Positions 8,973 through 18,182 are shown, numbered from the stretch's first letter. The stretch: 64,000 nt of DNA from Siphonobacter curvatus (GCF_002943425.1 NZ_PTRA01000001.1:2728001-2792000), one strand, 5' to 3'. The notes: generated by a model not told the origin, from the letters alone. Made by a program: numbers and translations.

Positions 8973-11900
8973 ATGGGAGTTCTTTTTGGAGTAGGCGATT
9001 TCGGACTGGAAGATTTATTGATAGCGGCACAAACAGCCGAACAAACGGCGATTACTGCGAAAAATCAGGCTATTGCTGCAGCCCAATCCATTGGAGAAGG
9101 AAAGCCGCAAGGACCGTACAACGCAACTACGAATTCGCCCTCCTTAGGTGCAAGCTCAGCCGCTTATCCCGAGGCCGCGTTTTTCGATGTAACGGTTGGA
9201 GGGACGCTAAATTTTGCAGGGTTCAACTTTGCCTCGGGACAAGTTGTAAAGATTGGTGACCGTCTTAAAAAAATCGGTACTCAGTGGTATTTGTCGCCCG
9301 CAATTAGCCAGTTTATCGACCCTAAAGAATCGACAAACCTTATTGCCTCCTCAAACCTAACGCCCGACAAATACGAAATCCGGCCCTCGAACTCTTCGGC
9401 ATCAGTCCTTACCAACCCGATTGTCGTTCGTCAGGTAGGGAACCCCGGTATTACTTTCCTTAAACCTTACCGGGGTTTCAACTATGCTATTCAGTTAGTA
9501 CTTGCTTCGACTGAACGGGTAAACTACTTTTCTCAGCGTATTGAGCTAGGAAAATACACGTTGGCCGCGGGTGATAAAGTTATGGGCGGGGTCTTTCTGG
9601 AAATTCCCGCCGGGGCTAGCCTGACGATCAACGCGGGCGTACGTCAATCAACCAGCAATTCGGGGATCAATGGTGCCTACGAATTACTGAGCGTCGGCGG
9701 CGATTGGAAGTATTTACGTTTCATTTCTCCGATAACGGTTCAAAATCCGAGCGACGGGCTTATTGATTTTTATGTTTACATTACCAATACAGGATCGTCG
9801 TCAGTAACGGTAAACTTTGCCGCCCCCGCCCTGGTAAAAACGCAAGCCGTTCTCGCTCCGTTAATCTATAACGGCGTCGAGGCTTTCGAAATCCCGAACG
9901 TTTCAAATTTTACCGCTCGCGAAGAGGTAAACGCAACTTTTTACAATGTTGTAAAGGATGCCCTTTTTGCAGGTCAGACACTCGGGGCGACTACTGTAGC
10001 GGCTCCGTGGTCAATTAATACAGGCGGAACCGGAACGTTTGCCGCCCCAATCGAGATCGTAAATAAGGTTTCCCCCGTTGGTAATCGGGCGATTAAAATT
10101 GCTCACTCGAAACGGAGCTCTGATAATTTCATAACGGATCGTCAGGTTATACAAAAAATCTCCATCCCTATGCACTTGCAGGGGGTGACAAAAATGTCGT
10201 TTGGATATTGGGCCGCCCGCGAAACGACTGATGTAAACTTCGAGCAAAGCCTTTTTACGTTTTATTCGGACGCTAGCGGCTCGACGGTTATAGGCTCGAA
10301 TGTCGGCGTTAACCCGGTATTCACTGAAACGGCCGTTGGTGACTGGACTTTCGTACGGTTCGAGAACATAACAGTACCCGCTAACGCCCTAGTGGTACAG
10401 GTCAACATTCGATCAAAATATTTAACCTCCTCGGCGGTAGATACCGTTCGAAATATGTGGATTGGTGGGGTTATGATTGCGTTCGGTAACTCAAAAGCGT
10501 TAGCCGTACCCTTTAATGTTTACGATCAGGCTCTAGCGGCCGCAAAGGAGTATTACGATAGCCAGATTACAGCCGATACTGCCCGAGCAACAGCCGCCGC
10601 AACAGCGGCAATTTTAGCAGATAAACAAGCGAACCCGGTCGATCCAACTCTATCTATTGCCTCGATTCAAAACAACCCAGTAAAGGATCAGAACTTCAAA
10701 GCTCAAGCCGTTGGAGCTACGAGCTTAGTTACTCCTTGGATTGCGACCGCAGCGGGGGGTACTAACTTTCAAGCTCCGTACGAGGTAGTCGAAAAGTCAA
10801 TGCCTGCAAATTACCGGGCGTTGAAAATATCGCTTTCGAAACGTAGCTCAGACAATTACACGTCAGATTTTCAGCTCAACCAAAAATTACAAGTTCCAAC
10901 CGAAGGGCTCGGAGCCGACAAAATGAGCTTTGGCCTGTGGATTCAACGAGATTCGTTAGACGTGGCTATGAACGGCTCTTTCCTTACGTTCTATTCGAAC
11001 GTGGAGGCAACCACTGTTATTTCTACGCTTACGACTAACGCCCCGGGGTTCGATGCAACGGTGGTCGGGTCGCCCGTTTTCGCTAAGTACGACAACATTG
11101 CAGTACCCGCAGGTACGAAAGCAATGGAATTGCGTATTCGGATGCGTTACGGAGGTTCGGCCCTTGATACCGTAGTGGTGGGATATATCACAACGCCCGT
11201 TGTCTATTTCGGATCGGCAAAAGGCTACTCCCTACCTTTCAACATTGACGAAAAAGCAAAACAAATTGCAACAGATGTTGTACAACAAGCCCTCGCGGGC
11301 GGCGGCGGGTCGTCGGCAAATATTCGGACCGATAAACTTTCGTACGGTTCCCGGATGCGTAGGACGCTAGCAAAACTACTTTCGATGTCTATCGACGGTC
11401 AGGGAGCGGCTCAACCAAAATTCGACAATCAGGTTCGGATTTGTCATTTTGGCGATTCGATTGTTGCTCAGCAGTGGAGCTCAGGCCCTTTGATTACGGG
11501 CGTAACCGGCACAACGGACGGCCGGGATTTTGTAGGACTTGAAAAGAAATATCCGTACGCGAATTTCCACGTTACGAATTGCGGCGTTGGTGGTCAGCAG
11601 GCGAAACACTTCAAGAAACATCTTTGGGGGCAAGTCATACCCTATGATCCGGACCTGATTATTATTTCGACCTGGTTAAATGACCAGATGAGTACTTGGA
11701 CCAATAACACAAGCCAGTTCCAAAGCTCCCTCGAAGAAATAATCAAGTATTTGCGGAAACATACGACCGCCGATATTGCGATTTGCTCTTGTTCGTTGTA
11801 CACCAACACCTACGAAAAAGTAGCCGGTTCCCCTGGCTATAAAAATGAACTTGCCCTTGCTCAGAAATACAATTGCGAGTTCATTGATATTGCCCGTTTC

Positions 11901-13205
11901 ATGCGTGATTTTGGAGCGGCTCAGACCGTTCCTTTCTACTCAACTGATGCCGATATTCAGGAATGGGCGACGCGTGGGTACTACACAAGCGGCGACGTTC
12001 ACCCGCTTAATAACGGGCAACAGGTACTAGCAAAGGCCGTGGCTGAGCATTTCCCGCCTGTAAACGACCTTTTTACGTCATTCGATTGGAATGCTCTTGG
12101 TTTGAATTGGGCGACACGTCAGCCGGTTACGCAAGCTGAGGCCGTTTTCGAGTATCTGGACTCAGCAATTAAACTGAGCGACGAAACCAAGTTTGTCACG
12201 ACTGCGACCAGCGAAAACAATGAGCGAGATTCGCTCGAAGTGTTAGCGAGTGCCGCGACCACCGCAGACGGTGAATACGTGGAATTTGAGTTTGAGGGTA
12301 ACGGGATTGACCTTGTTTACGGGCAAGCAAGCGACGGGGCGAATGCCACAATTACCATTGACGGGGCGGCTCCCTCAACACAGTCGTTTTGTTCCATTTG
12401 GTACCCTGACGCTGATACTGCTAATACGTATACGGCCTCATCGAAACGCGAGGCAATGATTCGGTACACGCCTGGAAAATGGAAGGTTCCCGAGGTGTTG
12501 ACTATTACGATGACCGGAACGGCGGGGCAAGTCTCACAAACCTATGATTTGACCGGATCAGTGAGCGGTTCTATTTTAACAGGGCAAAGCACAGCAAACC
12601 CCGTAAAAGCAGCCCTTGCCGATGGTTCGTTTATTTGGATTCGTCCGGAAAACTGGGAAGGTCGAACGACCAACGTTTATTCAGGAGATAAGTTTTATAT
12701 CCGTATTTACAACGCCCAATGCTTACCGCTTGAATCTATGCGGACGTGGTCAGATAGTAACGGAGCCGACCGTCGTTTTCCCTTAATTTCGGCCCCGGCA
12801 AATCTGGACTCTGAGTATACGATTCGATTCTTGTACACGAGTGCAACAGCTTTCCGAGTTGATATTGTCCGCCGTCGGGATATGACCGGGGAAACCGATA
12901 CGCTAAACGTGGTTACCGCGCTAGGTACTGGTACGATTACCGACAACGGTTGGTCAGGCGGCGGGTTGAGCATTTCTCAAGCCGAGCTCACGCGTTTATC
13001 GGGTATTGCGATCAGCGGCCGTAGGTATTATTATTGGGTACACCGGAAATTCTCGGACACAATCAATTTCTCAGGAGCAACGGCCTATAAAAAAGTACGC
13101 CTTGCAACTTTGCTTGAGAATAAAAAGCACATCCTGAGAATTACGAAAACGGGAACCGGGAAAATGTACCTTGATTCGTTCAGACCATTCCGGCCAGTTG
13201 AGTAA
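8973..13205 (+). CDS. Phage tail fibre with SGNH/GDSL esterase domain and duplicated module
   Basis: A 1410-residue fibre, the last gene of the tail module. An N-terminal helical stretch (about residues 12-40, Ala/Gln-rich) probably attaches it to the tail. Two homologous beta-rich modules follow, at about 327-519 and 569-761, sharing KRSSDN, KMSFG and PFN. An SGNH-hydrolase domain spans about 820-1030. Its visible catalytic features are the GDS block (Ser829), a CGVGG block near 870, WLND (Asn903) and DVHP (Asp1008, His1010), so the Ser-Asp-His triad looks complete. The C-terminal 380 residues are beta-rich, with a Gly/Ser-rich strand pattern. SGNH domains in phage fibres usually deacetylate surface glycans during adsorption; that role is inferred here. 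Confidence 0.8.
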   Translation: MGVLFGVGDFGLEDLLIAAQTAEQTAITAKNQAIAAAQSIGEGKPQGPYNATTNSPSLGASSAAYPEAAFFDVTVGGTLNFAGFNFASGQVVKIGDRLKKIGTQWYLSPAISQFIDPKESTNLIASSNLTPDKYEIRPSNSSASVLTNPIVVRQVGNPGITFLKPYRGFNYAIQLVLASTERVNYFSQRIELGKYTLAAGDKVMGGVFLEIPAGASLTINAGVRQSTSNSGINGAYELLSVGGDWKYLRFISPITVQNPSDGLIDFYVYITNTGSSSVTVNFAAPALVKTQAVLAPLIYNGVEAFEIPNVSNFTAREEVNATFYNVVKDALFAGQTLGATTVAAPWSINTGGTGTFAAPIEIVNKVSPVGNRAIKIAHSKRSSDNFITDRQVIQKISIPMHLQGVTKMSFGYWAARETTDVNFEQSLFTFYSDASGSTVIGSNVGVNPVFTETAVGDWTFVRFENITVPANALVVQVNIRSKYLTSSAVDTVRNMWIGGVMIAFGNSKALAVPFNVYDQALAAAKEYYDSQITADTARATAAATAAILADKQANPVDPTLSIASIQNNPVKDQNFKAQAVGATSLVTPWIATAAGGTNFQAPYEVVEKSMPANYRALKISLSKRSSDNYTSDFQLNQKLQVPTEGLGADKMSFGLWIQRDSLDVAMNGSFLTFYSNVEATTVISTLTTNAPGFDATVVGSPVFAKYDNIAVPAGTKAMELRIRMRYGGSALDTVVVGYITTPVVYFGSAKGYSLPFNIDEKAKQIATDVVQQALAGGGGSSANIRTDKLSYGSRMRRTLAKLLSMSIDGQGAAQPKFDNQVRICHFGDSIVAQQWSSGPLITGVTGTTDGRDFVGLEKKYPYANFHVTNCGVGGQQAKHFKKHLWGQVIPYDPDLIIISTWLNDQMSTWTNNTSQFQSSLEEIIKYLRKHTTADIAICSCSLYTNTYEKVAGSPGYKNELALAQKYNCEFIDIARFMRDFGAAQTVPFYSTDADIQEWATRGYYTSGDVHPLNNGQQVLAKAVAEHFPPVNDLFTSFDWNALGLNWATRQPVTQAEAVFEYLDSAIKLSDETKFVTTATSENNERDSLEVLASAATTADGEYVEFEFEGNGIDLVYGQASDGANATITIDGAAPSTQSFCSIWYPDADTANTYTASSKREAMIRYTPGKWKVPEVLTITMTGTAGQVSQTYDLTGSVSGSILTGQSTANPVKAALADGSFIWIRPENWEGRTTNVYSGDKFYIRIYNAQCLPLESMRTWSDSNGADRRFPLISAPANLDSEYTIRFLYTSATAFRVDIVRRRDMTGETDTLNVVTALGTGTITDNGWSGGGLSISQAELTRLSGIAISGRRYYYWVHRKFSDTINFSGATAYKKVRLATLLENKKHILRITKTGTGKMYLDSFRPFRPVE

Positions 13206-13246
13206 AAAGAGGGAATGCGGGCGAGTTTGTGGGCGAGATAACAAAA

Positions 13247-13277
13247 AAGCACTTAGCTTTCTAGAGGCTAAGTGCTT
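13247..13277 (-). terminator. Terminator of the tRNA operon
   Basis: An 11-bp perfect inverted repeat (arms 13247-13257 and 13267-13277, 9-nt loop). On the minus strand it is followed by six T. It lies 12 nt beyond the 3' end of tRNA-Arg. It could also block read-through from the fibre gene, but there is no T-run on the plus strand. Confidence 0.75.
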
Positions 13278-13288
13278 GATTTCCAATG

Positions 13289-13362
13289 TGATCCCAGCAG
13301 GACTCGAACCTGCAACCTACTGCTTAGAAGGCAGTTGCTCTATCCGGTTGAGCTATAGGACC
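13289..13362 (-). tRNA. tRNA-Arg (anticodon UCU)
   Basis: A 74-nt cloverleaf on the minus strand. The acceptor stem contains G-U pairs. The D-arm has GCTC...GAGC, the anticodon stem ACTGC/GCAGT encloses loop CTTCTAA, and the T-arm contains GGTTCGAGTCC. The discriminator base is A and CCA is not encoded. It is the last gene of a three-tRNA operon, and its 3' end faces the phage tail module. Confidence 0.95.
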
Positions 13363-13425
13363 AGACTCAGCCGGTTTCAGCGTGGTTCACAGAGTTCTGA
13401 GAACGGGCACTGGTCAATTTAGTAG

Positions 13426-13499
13426 TCGGGGTGGCCAGATTCGAACTGACGGCCTTCTGCTCCCAAAGCAGACGCGATACCGGGCTACGCTACACCCCG
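13426..13499 (-). tRNA. tRNA-Pro (anticodon UGG)
   Basis: A 74-nt cloverleaf on the minus strand. The acceptor is CGGGGTG paired with CACCCCG, the anticodon stem TCTGC/GCAGA encloses loop TTTGGGA, and the T-loop is TTCGAAT. CCA is not encoded. It is the middle gene of the tRNA operon. Confidence 0.95.
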
Positions 13500-13515
13500 A
13501 AAAATTCAAAACTGT

Positions 13516-13604
<89 letters not shown>

Positions 13605-13621
13605 TTCTCCGTTTCGGTTCG

Positions 13622-13653
13622 CAAATATAGGCTCTTAAAAACCCCAAACACAA
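13622..13653 (-). promoter_or_regulatory. Bacteroidota-type promoter of the tRNA operon
   Basis: On the minus strand, TATATTTG (plus-strand 13622-13629) is a perfect TAnnTTTG -7 element. A TTG (13651-13653) lies 21 nt upstream as the -33 element. It sits 17 nt before tRNA-Ser. Confidence 0.7.
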
Positions 13654-13704
13654 GTATTTTCGAAAAAAAAATCGTTTTTTGCAGTTTTCACCGTTGATAG
13701 CAAT

Positions 13705-14667
13705 ATGATTTTTAATCGTGATTGGGGACGAACGGAGCTGATTTTCATTGCTTTATTCGGTATTCTATACCTCATCTATTTGGGTCGAACTTTTTGGTAC
13801 GCTCACCGGCTCAATACCTCTGCTCGTTCCGTTGCCCTGAAGTTTTTTCTTCGCTCGGCGGCCATGGGTGCTCTGATCATCGGGTTGCTGGAGCCTTCCT
13901 TCGGCGATCCCGAACGGGATGTGCAGGCCGTGGGCAAGGATATTTTTCTGGTGGTCGATGTCTCCAGCTCCATGGATGCGACGGATATTCAGCCCTCCCG
14001 CCTGCAACGCATCAAGTTTGAACTGAACCGACTCATTACGCAATTTCCCAACGATCGCTTCGGCCTCATCGTTTTTTCGTCAGGCGCCTACTTGCAATGC
14101 CCGCTGACCTTTGACCGCAACGCCCTGACCGTTTTCATCGAATCGCTCAACACCCGCATGCTGACCGATCAGGGGACCGCCTTCGAACCAGCCCTGCAAA
14201 TGGCCCTGGATAAACAATCGGGTGAGCATACACGGGCCAATGCTTCGAAAGTCATTGTGTTCATCAGCGATGGCGAAGATTTTAACGGCGTCGCTACCAA
14301 AACGCTCCGGTCCATTCGCCGACAGGGGATTCAGCTCTTTTGCCTGGGCATTGGTACCCGCGAGGGTAGCCGCATTCCTTTGGGTAATGGGTTCATCAAA
14401 GGCGAGGACGGCACCTTTATACGTACGTATCTGCAATCCGAATCATTGGAGAAAATGGCCACGACCACCGGCGGCGACTATTACGAAATCACCACCGTAC
14501 GCAACGATTTCCCGAAACTGACCCAAAGCATCCAGCAGGTAGCCGGGCGGCTGATCGATCAGCGGAAAATAGCCATTACGTCCAATCGCTATTATTATTT
14601 CGTTATTCTGGGTCTGGTATTACTGAGTCTGGATATTTTGATCACGGTGCGTACGTTTCGTTTGTAA
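13705..14667 (+). CDS. batB: BatB-like VWA-domain membrane protein
   Basis: A 320-residue protein with two N-terminal membrane segments (about residues 12-30 and 48-63), a von Willebrand A domain (about 78-280) and a C-terminal membrane segment (about 294-315). The metal-ion-dependent adhesion site is visible as DVSSSMD (Asp85, Ser87, Ser89), with later T-D-Q-GTAF and FISDGEDF elements. This is the layout of Bacteroides aerotolerance BatA/BatB proteins, and a BatC-like TPR gene follows 23 nt downstream. No batA, batD or MoxR ATPase gene is beside it, so the complex must be completed elsewhere or be reduced. The role in stress tolerance is from the family and unproven here. Confidence 0.8.
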   Translation: MIFNRDWGRTELIFIALFGILYLIYLGRTFWYAHRLNTSARSVALKFFLRSAAMGALIIGLLEPSFGDPERDVQAVGKDIFLVVDVSSSMDATDIQPSRLQRIKFELNRLITQFPNDRFGLIVFSSGAYLQCPLTFDRNALTVFIESLNTRMLTDQGTAFEPALQMALDKQSGEHTRANASKVIVFISDGEDFNGVATKTLRSIRRQGIQLFCLGIGTREGSRIPLGNGFIKGEDGTFIRTYLQSESLEKMATTTGGDYYEITTVRNDFPKLTQSIQQVAGRLIDQRKIAITSNRYYYFVILGLVLLSLDILITVRTFRL

Positions 14668-14690
14668 TCCGCTCCGAGTCGAGCTTGTGT

Positions 14691-15368
14691 ATGAATATTT
14701 TCTGGTTAAAAATTGCCATCTGGCTGACAACCCTGGGCTGGCCCAGTCAAATTATCCAACGAAATCAGGCCAAACGTATGGCCGAAGAAGCCTATCGTCA
14801 GAAAAAATACGATCAGGCCATTCAGTATTACGAGTACCTGGAGCGAACGCAACTCGTACCCGATCCGTACATCATTCTGAACATGGCTCACGCGGCCTTT
14901 GCTCAAAAAGACACGGCTTTGGCTTTGGAGCAGTATAGTCGGCTGGTTCGCGTATCCGATGCCTGGATTGCGTCCGCTGCCCTCAATCAGCTGGGGATTC
15001 TGGCCTGCTCTTCCGGCGATACCCTGCGGGCGGAAGAACGGTTCCAGCGAGCCCTGGAGCGGAATTCCGAAAACGAACAGGCCCGTTTTAATTACGAATT
15101 TGTTCGCCGTCGGCACATCGACCGCCCTGACATGCCCACGACGCCTCCGCCGCCCCCCAATTCCTCGTCCAGTACGCCCCCACCCCAGGCTGCCGAGGTA
15201 CAGGCTTCCACCCGAAAAGAAGAAATTCTAAAGTCCCTGAATCAGGTCAATCTTTCGGAAGAACAGGCCTTACGCTTGCTGGAATCTTCCCGCAACCAGG
15301 AGATTCAGTACCTCCAGCAACACCCGCACCGGGCCGAGAATACGGTAGAGACGAAGGAAAAATGGTAA
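14691..15368 (+). CDS. batC: BatC-like TPR protein
   Basis: About 225 residues from ATG 14691; a TTG six bases earlier is less likely. An N-terminal hydrophobic segment (about residues 2-16) acts as signal or anchor. About three TPR units follow (residues 25-130, with AEEAYRQKKYDQAIQYYEYL, ALEQYSRLV and AEERFQRALERN). A Pro/Ser-rich linker near 145-160 and a charged C-terminal helix complete it. This matches BatC, the TPR partner encoded after BatB in Bacteroidota. It is probably periplasmic and membrane-tethered. Confidence 0.75.
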   Translation: MNIFWLKIAIWLTTLGWPSQIIQRNQAKRMAEEAYRQKKYDQAIQYYEYLERTQLVPDPYIILNMAHAAFAQKDTALALEQYSRLVRVSDAWIASAALNQLGILACSSGDTLRAEERFQRALERNSENEQARFNYEFVRRRHIDRPDMPTTPPPPPNSSSSTPPPQAAEVQASTRKEEILKSLNQVNLSEEQALRLLESSRNQEIQYLQQHPHRAENTVETKEKW

Positions 15369-15428
15369 CCCTTCATCTTTCAACTTCTGACGGTCTTTCC
15401 GCTTGTGCGTACTCATTGAAGCCAGAAG

Positions 15429-15459
15429 TTGGCATTTGTACGGAAGCTCGTTAATTTTG
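15429..15459 (+). promoter_or_regulatory. Bacteroidota-type promoter of purC
   Basis: TTG at 15429-15431, a 20-nt spacer and TAATTTTG at 15452-15459, a perfect TAnnTTTG. It lies 25 nt before the purC start. Confidence 0.7.
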
Positions 15460-15484
15460 CCACCCGCAACTTATACAAAGGTTC

Positions 15485-16429
15485 ATGCCTATCTCCCGTA
15501 CCGAATTTCAATTTCCCGGTCAGACCGGCCTGTATCACGGCAAGGTTCGTGACGTATACTTTTTTGACGATACGATGCTGGCCATTGCCTCCGACCGTAT
15601 TTCAGCATTTGACGTGATATTGCCCAGTCCTATCCCATACAAAGGACAGGTGCTTAATCAGATTGCCGCTCACTTCTTGCAGGCGACGGCGGATCTGGTT
15701 CCTAACTGGTTACTGGAAGTGCCCGACCCTAACGTTAGTTTCGGCTGGAAATGTGAAGCTTACCCCGTTGAAATGGTCGTTCGAGGCTATCTGGCAGGTC
15801 ACGCCTGGCGTACCTATCGTTCCGGATTACGGGAGCTTTGCGGCGTAACCCTGCCCGAAGGACTGAAGGAAAATGACCGGCTGCCTCAACCCATCATTAC
15901 ACCCACAACGAAGGCTCACGAAGGGCACGATGAGGATATTTCCCGCGAGGAAATCCTCCGGCAGGGATTGATTTCTGAAGAAGAATATACACAACTGGAG
16001 CAGTATACCCTGGCTTTGTTTGAGCGGGGCACCCAAATGGCCGCCGATCAGGGACTTATTCTGGTTGACACGAAGTACGAATTTGGTAAGCGTGGTACGG
16101 AGATTTACCTGATCGACGAGATTCATACGCCCGATTCAAGCCGCTATTTTTACGCCGACGGATACGCCGAACGGCAGGCGGCGGGCGAAACCCAGCGGCA
16201 ACTCTCCAAAGAGTTTGTGCGGGAGTGGCTCATTGCTAATGGATTCCAGGGAAAAGAAGGTCAGACCGTTCCCGCCATGTCGGAAGAATGGACGCAGGAA
16301 ATATCGCATAGATACATCGAGCTGTTTGAAAAAGTGACGGGCCGTACGTTTGCTCCAACCCCCGATCCCGACGCTCTGGCCCGTATTGAAGCCAATGTGA
16401 ATGCGTTGCTGGCGGCGAGAAATAGCTAG
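15485..16429 (+). CDS. purC: Phosphoribosylaminoimidazole-succinocarboxamide synthase
   Basis: A 314-residue SAICAR synthetase, which joins aspartate to CAIR with ATP in de novo purine synthesis. Visible signatures are [11 protein letters not shown] near residue 18 (ATP-binding loop), [24 protein letters not shown] and the late [12 protein letters not shown]. The length fits the longer, yeast-like form of about 300 residues rather than the 237-residue E. coli form. It is monocistronic here, with its own promoter just upstream. Confidence 0.95.
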   Translation: MPISRTEFQFPGQTGLYHGKVRDVYFFDDTMLAIASDRISAFDVILPSPIPYKGQVLNQIAAHFLQATADLVPNWLLEVPDPNVSFGWKCEAYPVEMVVRGYLAGHAWRTYRSGLRELCGVTLPEGLKENDRLPQPIITPTTKAHEGHDEDISREEILRQGLISEEEYTQLEQYTLALFERGTQMAADQGLILVDTKYEFGKRGTEIYLIDEIHTPDSSRYFYADGYAERQAAGETQRQLSKEFVREWLIANGFQGKEGQTVPAMSEEWTQEISHRYIELFEKVTGRTFAPTPDPDALARIEANVNALLAARNS

Positions 16430-16560
16430 TTGTTTGTTGTTTTACAAATAGATTTTTAGTTGAAAATGGTGCCACTAGTTCCATTAGATCAATCAGCTAA
16501 ACATTTGTAGAGCTTCAGCAATCTCCTGACCAGTGCCCGCAATAACTAGTAACAAACAAC
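16429..16560 (+). repeat. Inverted repeat in the purC-STAS spacer
   Basis: A 10-bp inverted repeat, GTTGTTTGTT at 16429-16438 and AACAAACAAC at 16551-16560, brackets about 110 bp of non-coding DNA before the STAS gene. No T-run follows, so it is not a clear terminator. It could be a chance match. Confidence 0.3.
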
Positions 16561-16613
16561 GCCGAATAAACTGTCAACCGAAACTAAAAATCATAAAGGA
16601 CCACTGTAAACGT

Positions 16614-17057
16614 ATGGAGTTTAAAATAGAAAAAAGCCAGCAGTACGTATTGATCGATGTGAATATGGCGACCATTGATACGGAAGTTTCCCAAGGCATT
16701 TCCAAGTCCGTAGCCTCCCTCTGGAAAGAAGGATATACGAACATGGTATTTGATCTGGAAAAGGTACAAACGATCGAGCAGGATGGTTTTTCGGTACTGC
16801 GTAAAGCCAACGAACTGTGTCTGCGGGACGGTGGTCTGCTGGTACTGGTAAGCAAGGACGAAGATTTAATCGAAAGTCTGGACGAAGCCAAAATCCGGGA
16901 TCTGACGATTCTGCCGACCGTCGAAGAAGCCGTGGACGCCGTATTCATGAACGAACTCGAAGGCGAATTCCGCGAAGAAGAAGACGATGAATACGATTAC
17001 GGCGGAAGTGCCGACGAAGAAGGCGGCAGCTCTTCCGGCAAAGACGAAGAATATTAA
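16614..17057 (+). CDS. STAS-domain protein (anti-sigma factor antagonist-like)
   Basis: 147 residues from ATG 16614. An upstream in-frame start at 16533 would add a low-quality extension through non-coding-like DNA. Residues 1-105 follow the STAS fold (YVLIDVNMATIDTEVSQGISKSV, MVFDLEKVQTIEQDGFSVLRKA). The usual phosphorylated Ser position is not obvious: the segment reads EQDGFSVL, with one Ser two residues past the Gly. The last 40 residues are a very acidic Glu/Asp/Gly/Ser tail. No anti-sigma kinase or phosphatase is adjacent. It may regulate through protein binding; the target is unknown. Confidence 0.75.
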   Translation: MEFKIEKSQQYVLIDVNMATIDTEVSQGISKSVASLWKEGYTNMVFDLEKVQTIEQDGFSVLRKANELCLRDGGLLVLVSKDEDLIESLDEAKIRDLTILPTVEEAVDAVFMNELEGEFREEEDDEYDYGGSADEEGGSSSGKDEEY

Positions 17058-17062
17058 ACGAA

Positions 17063-17090
17063 AAGCTGGCCTAAGGGCTGGCTTTTTTTG
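17063..17090 (+). terminator. Intrinsic terminator after the STAS gene
   Basis: A 9-bp stem with two G-U pairs, loop TAAG, then seven T. It ends 3 nt before the annotated rnz start. Confidence 0.75.
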
Positions 17091-17092
17091 GG

Positions 17093-18091
17093 ATGAGGAA
17101 TAATTCTTTTCCGTTCCCTTCTAAACACAAACTTTACAAAGCTTTGCAATTTCAAGTCACCATTTTAGGTACGGGTTCCGCGACGCCAACCCTGCAAAGA
17201 AATCCTACGGCTCAGTGGATTACGTATGACCATGAGCATTTTTTGCTGGATTGCGGCGAAGGTACACAGCTACAGATTCTGCGGTATAAACTGCGGCTGA
17301 GTAAGCTGCACCACATTTTTATTTCCCACCTACACGGTGACCATTACTTTGGATTGTTTGGACTTCTGACGAGTATGAGTCTGGCTCAGCGGCTGGAACC
17401 GCTCGTGATTTACGGGCCGCACGGTCTGGATGAAATCATTACCACGCATTTTAAATACTCCAATACGCTACTAACCTATCCGTTGGAATTCCGCACCACC
17501 AATCCAACCCAGGTCGAACGCATTCTGGATCATCCACACCTGACCGTCGATACCGTTCCGTTGCAGCACCGCATTCCCTGTACCGGTTTTATCTTTCGGG
17601 AAAAAACCCGGGATCGGAATCTGATTCGCGGGCTGGTGCCCCCCGAGGCTCATCCGAACGAGTTAATTCAGCTGAAACACGGAAAAGACGTACTGGATGA
17701 AAACGACCAGGTAAAATACCGTTTCGAGGATCTGACCACCCCGCCGCCAACGGCCCGCAGCTACGCGTTTTGTTCGGATACCATTTATCTGCCCGAACTG
17801 TATCAGTACGTACAGGAAGTGGATCTGCTGTACCACGAGGCCACGTTTGCGGACAGCCTGCTCGAACGAGCCGTACGTACCAACCACTCCACGGCCCGAC
17901 AGGCGGCTCAGGTCGCCCGTGATGCCCAGGTGGGTCAGTTGTTGTTAGGACATTTTTCCTCGCGGTACCGGGAAGTAGACCATCTGCTGACCGAAGCCCG
18001 TGAAGTGTTTGCGAATACATTTTTGGCTGAAGAAGGACATACCTATGCCGTCGGGGTCAATCCTCAGAGCATCGAGCATCAGCCTTTCTAG
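17093..18091 (+). CDS. rnz: Ribonuclease Z
   Basis: Up to 332 residues; a metallo-beta-lactamase-fold endonuclease that trims tRNA 3' trailers. It shows the family start FQVTILGTGSATPT (residues 20-33), DCGEGTQ (53-59), the zinc motif HLHGDH (79-84) and later EATFAD with a conserved His-Ser-T segment (TNHSTARQAA) and LLGHFSSRY. The ATG at 17093 gives an N-terminal extension of about 19 residues compared with usual RNase Z and sits almost on the upstream terminator. A TTG near 17141 would give a normal-length protein, so the start is uncertain. All three local tRNA genes lack encoded CCA, which fits a need for RNase Z. Confidence 0.92.
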   Translation: MRNNSFPFPSKHKLYKALQFQVTILGTGSATPTLQRNPTAQWITYDHEHFLLDCGEGTQLQILRYKLRLSKLHHIFISHLHGDHYFGLFGLLTSMSLAQRLEPLVIYGPHGLDEIITTHFKYSNTLLTYPLEFRTTNPTQVERILDHPHLTVDTVPLQHRIPCTGFIFREKTRDRNLIRGLVPPEAHPNELIQLKHGKDVLDENDQVKYRFEDLTTPPPTARSYAFCSDTIYLPELYQYVQEVDLLYHEATFADSLLERAVRTNHSTARQAAQVARDAQVGQLLLGHFSSRYREVDHLLTEAREVFANTFLAEEGHTYAVGVNPQSIEHQPF

Positions 18092-18143
18092 ACCCCTTAC
18101 TATCCTGTAGCTTCCTGCCCGGAACCTCGTTTCTGAAAGAAAT

Positions 18144-18182
18144 GTGGTTCTTTCGTCATTGGATTAAAAGCCGTGGTTCTTT
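18144..18182 (+). promoter_or_regulatory. Direct repeat upstream of the GH28 gene
   Basis: Two copies of GTGGTTCTTT (18144-18153 and 18173-18182), spaced 29 nt start to start, end 23 nt before the pectinase-like gene. They may be tandem sites for a regulator. This is inference only. Confidence 0.3.
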
